From positions 868,001 to 932,000 of the forward strand of contig NZ_CP107954.1 in NCBI RefSeq assembly GCF_036067295.1: a DNA stretch of 64,000 nucleotides, written 5' to 3'. The notes beneath the pieces were generated by a model. That model saw nothing but the letters and a program-made list of their open reading frames with translations. It did not search any database and was not told the DNA's origin. The translations under genes and the position numbers were made by a program. Positions 1 to 6,383 of this stretch are shown here, piece after piece (position 1 is the first letter of the stretch; every line of letters starts with the position of its first letter). This DNA comes from Kribbella sp. NBC_00382 (GTDB taxonomy: Bacteria > Actinomycetota > Actinomycetes > Propionibacteriales > Kribbellaceae).

Positions 1-253
1 CATGCACGGTGAGGTCGTGCAAGCTGATCAGCTCACGGGCCCTGGCGAGCAGCTTCTGCCCGGACGGCGTCAGTTCGACCCGGCGAGTGGTGCGATCGAA
101 GAGCCGCGCGCCGAGGCGATCCTCGAGCCGGCGGATGTCGCGACTCAACGCCTGCTGCGCGATGAAGAGCCGCTGGGCCGCACGGCTGAAGTGCAGTTCC
201 TCCGCCACGACGACGAAGTACCGCAGCATCCGGATCTCCAGGTCATCGGGCAC
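1..253 (-). CDS. LysR-type transcriptional regulator, N-terminal part (truncated by window edge)
   Basis: About 84 residues from a GTG at 253 are visible before the left edge. Residues 9-65 form the LysR winged helix: RYFVVVAEELHFSRAAQRL is followed by the recognition helix QQALSRDIRRLEDRLG and the wing FDRTTRRVELTPSG. The effector-binding domain lies outside the window. It is transcribed away from the hydrolase at 338, with a perfect palindrome between them, which is the usual autoregulatory layout for this family. The start is inferred: a TAATAAGG box sits just upstream of the GTG and no Shine-Dalgarno is evident, so the mRNA may be nearly leaderless. Confidence 0.9.
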   Translation of the reverse strand, partial: MPDDLEIRMLRYFVVVAEELHFSRAAQRLFIAQQALSRDIRRLEDRLGARLFDRTTRRVELTPSGQKLLARARELISLHDLTVH

Positions 254-259
254 CCGACC

Positions 260-286
260 TTATTAACACACTTGGGGTGTTAATAA
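260..286. promoter_or_regulatory. Perfect palindrome in LysR/hydrolase divergent promoter
   Basis: TTATTAACAC (260-269), a 7-nt spacer, then GTGTTAATAA (277-286): 10-bp perfect arms in an AT-rich patch inside GC-rich DNA. The 7-nt spacer matches the 4-7-4 geometry of LysR boxes, although the canonical T-N11-A bases are not exact. It lies 7 nt upstream of the LysR start and 52 nt upstream of the hydrolase start, so it could control both. Confidence 0.7.
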
Positions 287-337
287 CGGTCGAACAGGTG
301 TTGGAGTCCGCGGCCCGGTCTCCCGCATGGTCGAGAC

Positions 338-1156
338 ATGACTACACAGACCGTTTTGACCCTCGACGTCGACGATGCCCGCCTGTACTACGAACTGCGC
401 GGCACCGGCCCACTCGTCGTACTGGTCGGCGCTCCGATGGATGCCGACTCCTTCGCGCCACTGGCCGACCTGCTGGCCACCGACTACACCGTGCTGACGA
501 CCGACCCGCGCGGGATCAACCGCAGCCCGCTCGACAACCCCGACCAGGACTCGACTCCCGCGCAGCGGGCTGCCGACCTGGCTGCTCTGATCACCCACGT
601 CGGCGCCGGGCCCGCCATCGCGCTCGGGTCGAGCGGCGGGGCGGTCAGTGTGCTCGCGCTCGCGGAGCTCTACCCCGACTCGGTCAGCAGGGTGATCGCG
701 CACGAGCCGCCGCTGCTCAACCTGCTCGACGACCGGGTCGAGCAGAACGCGCTGTCAGAGGACCTCCGCGCGACCTACCTGTCGGGCGACGTGGTCGGTG
801 CGTGGGAGAAGTTCTTCGCGCAGGCGAACATCTTCCTGCCGCCGGGCATGGCCGCGGAGATGTTCGGCGGCGAGCGCGACACGCAGTCGATGGTGGACGA
901 GCGGTTCTGGTTCGGGCACGAACTCGGGCCGAGCGTCAGCTGGGAGCCCCGGCTCGACACCCTGCGAGACGGGCCGGTCCGCATCGTGGTCGGCATCGGC
1001 GAGGAGTCGGGCGGCCAGCTCTGCGAGCGCACCTCGACCGCGCTCGCGGCTGGTTTGGGGGTCGAGCCGACCCGTTTCCCAGGCGGGCACACCGGGTTCG
1101 CCGATGACCCGGCGACCTTCGAGCCGGTACTTCGGGCAGTGCTCGCCGAGGGGTGA
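338..1156 (+). CDS. Alpha/beta hydrolase
   Basis: A 272-residue cytosolic alpha/beta-hydrolase-fold protein with no signal peptide. The nucleophile elbow is GSSGG with Ser99, an oxyanion-region glycine lies near residue 31, and the likely catalytic His is in GGHTGF near residue 251. Length and layout match small esterase or epoxide-hydrolase-like family members, but the substrate cannot be read from sequence. It is transcribed divergently from a LysR regulator across a 10-bp-arm palindrome, so it is probably the regulator's target. The ATG at 338 has only a weak ribosome site; the protein aligns naturally from there. Confidence 0.85.
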   Translation: MTTQTVLTLDVDDARLYYELRGTGPLVVLVGAPMDADSFAPLADLLATDYTVLTTDPRGINRSPLDNPDQDSTPAQRAADLAALITHVGAGPAIALGSSGGAVSVLALAELYPDSVSRVIAHEPPLLNLLDDRVEQNALSEDLRATYLSGDVVGAWEKFFAQANIFLPPGMAAEMFGGERDTQSMVDERFWFGHELGPSVSWEPRLDTLRDGPVRIVVGIGEESGGQLCERTSTALAAGLGVEPTRFPGGHTGFADDPATFEPVLRAVLAEG

Positions 1157-1282
1157 GGCGGGGCATCACGTAGTACCGGGGCGACCAGCGGGTGAACTGT
1201 TGCGAGGCGGCCTACGGACCGGTGGAGGGACGGGGCAGACTAGGTCCTAGCCGGAGCGGGTCGGGTAGGCGCAGGCGTCTTC

Positions 1283-1313
1283 TTGACCTCAACACTGGTT
1301 GAAGTTTCAAGGT
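1283..1313 (+). promoter_or_regulatory. MerR/SoxR-type promoter upstream of superoxide dismutase
   Basis: A -35-like TTGACC (1283-1288) and a -10-like CAAGGT (1308-1313) are separated by 19 bp, the over-long spacer typical of MerR-family promoters. Within the spacer is ACCTCAAC-ACTG-GTTGAAGT (1286-1305), a one-mismatch match to the SoxR-type box CCTCAA-N6-TTGAGG. It points towards the dismutase gene, with roughly 100 nt of leader. No MerR-family gene is present in the window, so the regulator would act from elsewhere. Confidence 0.55.
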
Positions 1314-1421
1314 AGAGCCTGGAGGGTGGGTTGACCGGGGCCGGAACGGGCACCGGGTCGGCACATCGTCGAAGGATCTCGCAGCAGACCGGCCCCTCGG
1401 GGCCCTGACGAAGGAGCAGAG

Positions 1422-2051
1422 TTGACCACGAAGTACACGCTTCCGGACCTCGGCTACGACTACGGCGCGCTGGCGCCGAGCATCGCGGGCGAGATCATGG
1501 AGCTGCACCACTCGAAGCACCACCAGACCTACGTCAACGCCCTGAACGACACCCTGGAGAAGCTGGCCGCGGCCCGCGAGAGCGGTGACTTCGGCTCGAT
1601 CGTCGGGCTGGAGAAGACGCTCGCCTTCAACCTCGGCGGGCACGTCAACCACTCCATCTTCTGGAAGAACCTCTCCCCGGACGGCGGCGACAAGCCGGAC
1701 GGCGAGCTGGCCGCGGCGCTGGACGAGTCGTTCGGTTCGTTCGACGCCTTCCAGGCCCACTTCACCGCTGCCGCGACCACCATCCAGGGGTCCGGCTGGG
1801 CCATCCTCGGCTGGGACGCGCTGCAGGGCCAGCTGCTCATCCACCAGCTGTACGACCAGCAGGGCAACCTGCCCGCCGGGCAGATCCCGATCGTGATGCT
1901 GGACATGTGGGAGCACGCCTTCTACCTGCAGTACAAGAACGTGAAGCCGGACTACGTCAAGGCCTGGTGGAACGTCGTCAACTGGGCCGACGCCCAGGCC
2001 CGCTTCGACGCGGCCCGCACCAACGCCGGCGGCCTGATCACCGTCGCCTGA
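1422..2051 (+). CDS. sodA: Superoxide dismutase, Fe/Mn family
   Basis: A 209-residue Fe/Mn superoxide dismutase, converting superoxide to peroxide and oxygen in the cytosol. The four metal ligands are present: His29 (in [11 protein letters not shown]), His77 (NHSIFW), Asp161 and His165 (DMWEHAFY, the family signature). Fe versus Mn use cannot be assigned with confidence; GSGWAILGW near 123-131 is the metal-discrimination region. The start is a TTG with AAGGAG 7 nt upstream. A MerR/SoxR-like promoter lies about 110 nt upstream and a 14-bp-stem terminator follows the stop. Symbol by family; sod or sodF would also be acceptable. Confidence 0.95.
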   Translation: MTTKYTLPDLGYDYGALAPSIAGEIMELHHSKHHQTYVNALNDTLEKLAAARESGDFGSIVGLEKTLAFNLGGHVNHSIFWKNLSPDGGDKPDGELAAALDESFGSFDAFQAHFTAAATTIQGSGWAILGWDALQGQLLIHQLYDQQGNLPAGQIPIVMLDMWEHAFYLQYKNVKPDYVKAWWNVVNWADAQARFDAARTNAGGLITVA

Positions 2052-2064
2052 CGCACGCCTAACC

Positions 2065-2098
2065 GTCCGAAGAACCTCCTCTCAGAGGTTCTTCGGAC
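2065..2098. terminator. Strong bidirectional terminator between convergent genes
   Basis: GTCCGAAGAACCTC (2065-2078), loop CTCTCA, then GAGGTTCTTCGGAC (2085-2098): a perfect 14-bp stem in the 49-nt gap between the dismutase and the convergent gene ending at 2101. There is no long T-run, as is common in actinomycetes. Confidence 0.85.
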
Positions 2099-2100
2099 TG

Positions 2101-2547
2101 TCAGCGCTGGCCGCGGCCGGAGGCTAGGCGTTCAACTGCTTTGGTGATCCGGTTGGCGCGGGTCTCCGGCTTCTTCGCCTCCTCGATGCCGAGGACGAAC
2201 CAGCTGCGCTGGCTGTAGGACAAACCGTCGAAGAACGCCCGGGCCTTCGGCTCGGCGTCGAGAGCGGCAGCGAAATCCGCCGGTACTTCGACCTCGCGCG
2301 GCTGATCATCGAGCGCGATCTCCACGTCGACCTCATCGCCCCCGGCCACACCCGCCGCCTCGCGGTGCTTGACGCTCAGCGCGACCATGTACCGTCCGCC
2401 CATCACCGCCACCGAGTTGCGGTACGTGTAGCCGTTCAAGGTCACCACCACCGGCGGCTTCTTCCCCTGGCCGAGCGCCTCGATCACCTCGGCCGGCACC
2501 TCGATCCCGGTCACCGTCGTACCGGCGATCGTCGTCGTGAACTTCAT
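2101..2547 (-). CDS. DUF1905/YdeI-like domain protein
   Basis: 148 residues. The N-terminal 85 form a DUF1905-type beta-barrel (KFTTTIAG start, then GYTYRNSVAVMGGRYMVALS), and the C-terminal half has the YdeI/OmpD-associated helical motif (VPADFAAALDAEPKARAFFDGLSYSQR). Biochemical role is unknown; relatives are annotated as bacteriocin-protection-like or stress proteins without firm function. The ATG at 2547 follows GGGAGGTCG and overlaps the hydrolase stop as ATGA, so it is translationally coupled as the last gene of a three-gene operon. The protein ends at the shared terminator. Confidence 0.8.
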   Translation of the reverse strand: MKFTTTIAGTTVTGIEVPAEVIEALGQGKKPPVVVTLNGYTYRNSVAVMGGRYMVALSVKHREAAGVAGGDEVDVEIALDDQPREVEVPADFAAALDAEPKARAFFDGLSYSQRSWFVLGIEEAKKPETRANRITKAVERLASGRGQR

Positions 2548-3341
2548 CTCGACCTCCCGAAGAACTCGGTCAGCACCGGCGCGATCGCCGACGCCTTGAT
2601 CATGTGGTTCTGCCCTGGGATCTCCCGATGCACAGCCCCCGGCACCGCCTCCGCGACCGCCTTCACCGATGTCCGCATCCAGGCAGGACTCTTCCCGCCG
2701 CCCACCACGAGCACCGGCAACTCCACGCCGGCCCACTGCGACGCATCGAGCGGCTTGCCGAACGCGTTGTCCCCGACCACCGCAGCGTCGTACGGGAGCG
2801 TATGGGCGACCGCCTTCAGCCCCTTCCACGCCGGCATCAGCTTCATCAGCGTGACGACGATCCCGGGCAGCCCGATCCCCTTCGTCATGAAGTACCTGAT
2901 CGCGTCCCCCGGCCGATCCGACAACGCCTCGAGGTCAGCCACCCACGTCCGCGGGATCGCCTTCCGGCTGTCGTCGACCACGTACGGCGCCTCGAACACC
3001 ACCAGCTTGCTGATCGGTACCCCCGCCGCCGCGGCCCGCAACGCGAGCGCCGCTCCCGACGAGGACCCGTACACGTACGCCGACCCGCCCGCCGCCTCGA
3101 TCACCGCGGCCAGATCCTCGATCTCCCGCTCCACCTCGTACTCCGCTGCGTCGCCGCTGTCCCCGCGTCCGCGCCGGTCGTAGGTGTAAACCGTGAACCC
3201 AGCGGCCAGCAACCCGGCCAGCTCAGGCATCGGCCCCTGCGCGCGACTGCACAGCGCGCCGTCGACAAGGATCACCACTGGACCATCGCCGGCCCGGTCG
3301 TACGCGATCGTGGTTCCGTCTTTGGATTCGACGGTATTCAT
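2544..3341 (-). CDS. Alpha/beta hydrolase (paralogue 2)
   Basis: 265-residue alpha/beta hydrolase. The nucleophile elbow YGSSSGAALAL puts Ser94 at the GxSxG centre, YDRRGRGDSGD near 54-64 is the conserved strand-4/helix region, and the catalytic His is probably in GQNHMIKA near the C-terminus. It is clearly paralogous to the gene immediately upstream (matching blocks around IAYD, YDRRGRGDSGDA and SSGAALAL), so the pair arose by tandem duplication. ATGA overlaps at both ends (3338-3341 and 2544-2547) indicate coupled translation. Substrate unknown. Confidence 0.85.
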   Translation of the reverse strand: MNTVESKDGTTIAYDRAGDGPVVILVDGALCSRAQGPMPELAGLLAAGFTVYTYDRRGRGDSGDAAEYEVEREIEDLAAVIEAAGGSAYVYGSSSGAALALRAAAAGVPISKLVVFEAPYVVDDSRKAIPRTWVADLEALSDRPGDAIRYFMTKGIGLPGIVVTLMKLMPAWKGLKAVAHTLPYDAAVVGDNAFGKPLDASQWAGVELPVLVVGGGKSPAWMRTSVKAVAEAVPGAVHREIPGQNHMIKASAIAPVLTEFFGRSR

Positions 3342-4114
3342 ACCCAGAACTCCTTCAGCGCGGGAGCCAGTACGGCCGGGTCGACATTGTGCTGCTGCTC
3401 AGCCAGTACTACGTGACTGCCATCCTCCAGCAATTCCGCCACAACCTTGTTGCTCTCGGCCATCCACGGCCAGGCGATTCCTCCGGTCAGCACCCGGGTC
3501 GGCTGGTGGATCGCCTTGATCGCCTCGGCCGGTACCGAGTAGTCGCCCATCACCGTCGCGTCGTACGCGAGCGTGTGCGCGATCGCCTCCTGCGCCGGCC
3601 ACCACGGCGACGCCTTCGCCTGCGCCACGAACTCGGCGGGCATCCGGACCACCTCGGCCATGAAGTACTCCGCCGCCTTGTCGCGGCGTCCCTCGGCGAC
3701 GAACCCGCGGTAGATCGACGCGGTGTCGGGCCGCGGACGACCTTCGGCACCTTCGAGGAAGTACGGCGGCTCCCAGAGGGCCAGCTTGTTGACCGGCCGG
3801 CCGGCCGCGGTCGCGAGGAGGGCAAGCGCGGCACCGGAGGACGTACCGTACAGGTGGGCTGAGCCGCCTGCGACGGCGAAGATCGCGTCGAGGTCCTCGA
3901 ACTCGCGCTCGATCGCGTAGACGTCGGCGTCACCGCTGTCGCCGCGACCCCGGCGGTCGTAGTTGTAGACGGTGAAGCTCTGCGCCAGAAGCGCGGCGAG
4001 TGGGGCGTTCGACATCCGATCCACCGATCCACCGCAGACCAAGACGACGGCGGGGCCGTCGCCGAGCTGGTCGTACGCGATCTGAGTGCCGTCGGCCGAG
4101 GTGACTTTCTGCAT
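3338..4114 (-). CDS. Alpha/beta hydrolase (paralogue 1)
   Basis: 258-residue alpha/beta hydrolase beginning MQKVTSADGT. AAGGAG sits 7 nt upstream of the ATG at 4114, which favours it over an in-frame upstream start at 4147. Nucleophile elbow YGTSSGAALALL with Ser92; YDRRGRGDSGDA at 52-63; likely catalytic His in AEQQHNVDP near residue 244. First gene of the operon hydrolase-hydrolase-DUF1905. The promoter must lie in the gap above 4114. Confidence 0.85.
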   Translation of the reverse strand: MQKVTSADGTQIAYDQLGDGPAVVLVCGGSVDRMSNAPLAALLAQSFTVYNYDRRGRGDSGDADVYAIEREFEDLDAIFAVAGGSAHLYGTSSGAALALLATAAGRPVNKLALWEPPYFLEGAEGRPRPDTASIYRGFVAEGRRDKAAEYFMAEVVRMPAEFVAQAKASPWWPAQEAIAHTLAYDATVMGDYSVPAEAIKAIHQPTRVLTGGIAWPWMAESNKVVAELLEDGSHVVLAEQQHNVDPAVLAPALKEFWV

Positions 4115-4469
4115 GATGTGCTCCTTCAAACGGCCGATGCCTCTCATCTGGCCTCACCGCTGCGTCGAACCACCAACCCTCAGATCGACACCCCTGCCCA
4201 AAAGATTTCTGACGCGGTGTCGGGGTGGGTGTTCAGGCCCAACCCGACTCGCATGTCGAGCTGGAGAGCTGCTGCCTGGAAAGAAATTTGCACCTGGTAA
4301 CGAAAAGTTTCCGTTCGGACACCAGCCGTTGATCCGGCAGCCCCGCCGCCAGGGCAATGTCGGCCATGCAAACACCGTCTACCTGGCTTGTGGTTCGCGC
4401 GGTGCAAGGCGTCGATCCGACGAGCGAGTCGGGGTGGGTCTGGGCACCGGCCGGGAGTGAGTCAGGTGG
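4115..4469. other. Gap with a possible decayed regulator fragment
   Basis: 355 bp between the sigma factor's 3' end and the hydrolase operon; it must hold the hydrolase promoter. I see no intact gene. The minus strand carries a short AraC-HTH-like fragment (listed separately). A 20-bp segment at about 4278-4297 (GGAAAnAAAnTTGCACCTGG) recurs near 28090-28109. Confidence 0.5.
4253..4390 (-). pseudogene. Possible degenerate AraC-type helix-turn-helix fragment
   Basis: Reading the minus strand through an ATG near 4366 gives MADIALAAGLPDQRLVSE, resembling the first HTH of AraC regulators (DIALAAGF-DQSHFSR). The frame then drifts and stops after about 40 residues, and no upstream AraC domain is recognisable. 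This could be a relic of a deleted regulator or a chance match; it is too short to decide by eye. Confidence 0.25.
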
Positions 4470-5726
4470 CTAGCAGGCTGCGGCGCGGTCTAGTAGGAAC
4501 GTTCGCTCGCGTTCGTTGCGGGTCAGGGTGGCCGCTTTCTCGAACTCAGCCCGGGCCTCGTCGAGTCGGCCTAGCTTGAACAGGAGGTCGCCTCGGACGC
4601 TCGGCAGGAGGTGGTACTCCTTCAGGGACGGCTCATCGGCGAGCGCGTCGACGGCTGTGAGTCCTCGCTCGGGGCCGAAGGCCATCGAGATCGCGACTGC
4701 CCGGTTGAGTTCGACCACGGGTGATGGGGTGACTTGGGCCAGTACGGCGTACAGGCCGGCGATGCGGGCCCAGTCGGTGTCGTCCGCTTCGGCGGCGCGG
4801 GCGTGGCAGGCGGCGATGGCGGCCTGGAGGAGGTACGGGCCGGGGGTGCCGTCGAGGTTCCAGGCGTGGTCGATGCTCTCGAGGCCGCGGCGGATGAGGA
4901 GGCGGTCCCAGCGGCGGCGGTCCTGATCGAGCAGCAGGACGGGCTCGCCATTAGGTCCGACGCGGGCGTTGGCGCGTGACGCTTGGATCTCCATCAGCGC
5001 TACCAGACCGTGTACTTCGGGCTCGGCCGGCATCAGTTCGGCGAGCAACCGGCCGAGTCGCAACGCCTCGTTGCACAGCGTCGGCCGCATCCAGTCGTCG
5101 CCGGCGGTCGCCGAGTAGCCCTCGTTGTAGATCAGGTAGATGACTTCGAGCACGGACGAGAGCCGGTTGATCAGGTCCTCACCGGTCGGTACTTCGAACT
5201 CGACCTCGGCCTTGGCCAGATTGCGCTTGGCTCGTACGATCCGCTGCGCGATGGTCGCCTCGGGTGCGAGGAACGCGCGCGCGATCTCGTCGGTCTTCAA
5301 CCCACCGAGCAGCCTGAGCGTCAGCGATACCCGCGCGTCGGTGGTCAGTACTGGATGACAAGCGGTGAAGACCAGCCGCAGGAGGTCGTCCTCGATCGTG
5401 TCCTCGAGAATCGCCTCGACATCGTCCTCGACGCTGTCCCCGTCGATCTCGAGCTCGTGCCCCATCTCGGCGAGCTTGCGCTGGTACGTCTCCTTGCGCC
5501 GGATCAGGTCGATGGCCCGCCGCTTGGCGATCGCCATCAACCAGGCGCCCGGGTTGTTCGGTACGCCGGATTCCGGCCACTGCTCCAACGCCGCGACCAA
5601 CGCGTCCTGAGCCAGCTCCTCGGCCAACCCGACATCCCGCACGATCCGAGCCACCCCGGCAATGATCCGAGCCGACTCGATCCGCCAAACAGCATCGATC
5701 GCCCCGTGCGTCTCAGTCACCGTCAC
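4470..5726 (-). CDS. ECF sigma factor with C-terminal extension (ECF42-like)
   Basis: About 418 residues, twice the size of an ordinary ECF factor. The N-terminus has sigma-2 (RIVRDVGLAEELAQDALVAA, then NNPGAWLMAIAKRRAIDLIRR) and sigma-4 (RLLGGLKTDEIARAFLAPEA) regions. From about residue 190 a long helical, TPR-like extension (LIYNEGYSATAGDDWMRPTL; LNRAVAISMAFGPERGL) is the hallmark of the ECF42 group. These factors are typically encoded next to DGPF/YCII proteins, as here (gene at 5858-6235), and their signal is generally unknown. A GTG at 5726 or 5720 is the likely start; no strong ribosome site decides between them. An intercistronic repeat array separates it from the DGPF gene. Confidence 0.9.
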   Translation of the reverse strand: MTVTETHGAIDAVWRIESARIIAGVARIVRDVGLAEELAQDALVAALEQWPESGVPNNPGAWLMAIAKRRAIDLIRRKETYQRKLAEMGHELEIDGDSVEDDVEAILEDTIEDDLLRLVFTACHPVLTTDARVSLTLRLLGGLKTDEIARAFLAPEATIAQRIVRAKRNLAKAEVEFEVPTGEDLINRLSSVLEVIYLIYNEGYSATAGDDWMRPTLCNEALRLGRLLAELMPAEPEVHGLVALMEIQASRANARVGPNGEPVLLLDQDRRRWDRLLIRRGLESIDHAWNLDGTPGPYLLQAAIAACHARAAEADDTDWARIAGLYAVLAQVTPSPVVELNRAVAISMAFGPERGLTAVDALADEPSLKEYHLLPSVRGDLLFKLGRLDEARAEFEKAATLTRNERERTFLLDRAAAC

Positions 5727-5772
5727 CCACCCGATAGAACCCCACCCGCAGCCCAACAGCAAGCCAGAATCC

Positions 5773-5849
5773 GCGACCTTGAACACCCACCGGCGACCTT
5801 GAACACGTTATTACCTGTCCAAGGTCGCCGTTTGGTGTTCAAGGTCGCC
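5773..5849. repeat. Nested direct and inverted repeat array in sigma/DGPF intercistronic gap
   Basis: Four copies of a 14-15 bp unit: GCGACCTTGAACAC at 5773-5786 and 5793-5806, then inverted copies at 5815-5829 (CTGTCCAAGGTCGCC, two mismatches) and 5835-5849 (GTGTTCAAGGTCGCC). The inner pair can form a hairpin with an 8-nt loop and the outer pair a second, enclosing one. It lies between the two genes of one presumed operon, so it may act as an attenuator or processing site, or as operator half-sites. Confidence 0.8.
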
Positions 5850-5857
5850 AGTTGTGG

Positions 5858-6235
5858 TCAGCTGAGGAAGACGCCGGCGTCGGGGGCGAAGTCGGCTTCT
5901 TCCACGACCCGGCGGACCTCTACCTCGTTGCTGAGGGCCTCGGCCAGGCGGGCGGCCCATTCGACGGCTTCGTCGCGAGTGCGGACGTCGACGACGATGA
6001 TGCCGCCGATCAGCTCCTTGGTCTCGGCGAACGGGCCGTCGGTGACGGTTCGCTTGCCGTCGGCCACCTTCACCCGGGCGCCCAGCCCGCTGCGGTGCAC
6101 GCCCTCGGCGAACAGCAGCACGCCCGCCTTCGACAGGTCGTCGACGACCTTGCCGACGGCCTCGCCCACCTGCTGGCTCACCATCCGGCCGGCCTCGGTG
6201 TCGTCGTCCGCCTTGTTGATGATCATGTAACGCAT
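5858..6235 (-). CDS. DGPF/YCII-related protein
   Basis: 125 residues, a compact alpha/beta YCII-like protein. It carries the name-giving motif as DGPFAETKELIGG near 76-88 and starts MRYMIINKADDD. GAGGGAG stands about 8 nt before the ATG at 6235. Proteins of this family accompany ECF42-type sigma factors; here it lies directly upstream of one on the same strand, so the pair is probably one regulatory unit. It may be involved in sensing or modulating the sigma factor, but this is not established. Confidence 0.88.
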   Translation of the reverse strand: MRYMIINKADDDTEAGRMVSQQVGEAVGKVVDDLSKAGVLLFAEGVHRSGLGARVKVADGKRTVTDGPFAETKELIGGIIVVDVRTRDEAVEWAARLAEALSNEVEVRRVVEEADFAPDAGVFLS

Positions 6236-6319
6236 CGGTCCAACTCCCTCGTCCTGGAGATCCTTTGATCTCACGTCGACCGGGTCACCACCAGATCGAC
6301 ACCCGGCCGAGAAGAACTT

Positions 6320-6383
6320 TCAGCTCGGCAGGCAGGCACCGGGCAGTCAGCTCGGCGGGCACTCTCCGGGTGATCAGCTCGGC
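6320..6383. repeat. 27-bp-period direct repeat at 3' end of LCP gene
   Basis: TCAGCTCGGC occurs at 6320, 6347 and 6374, exactly 27 bp apart, with partial conservation of the following bases (GGC, then CCGGG near the end of the first two units). The third copy contains the TGA stop of the LCP gene (6374-6376). It looks like a small tandem duplication downstream of, and including, the stop codon. Confidence 0.7.
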
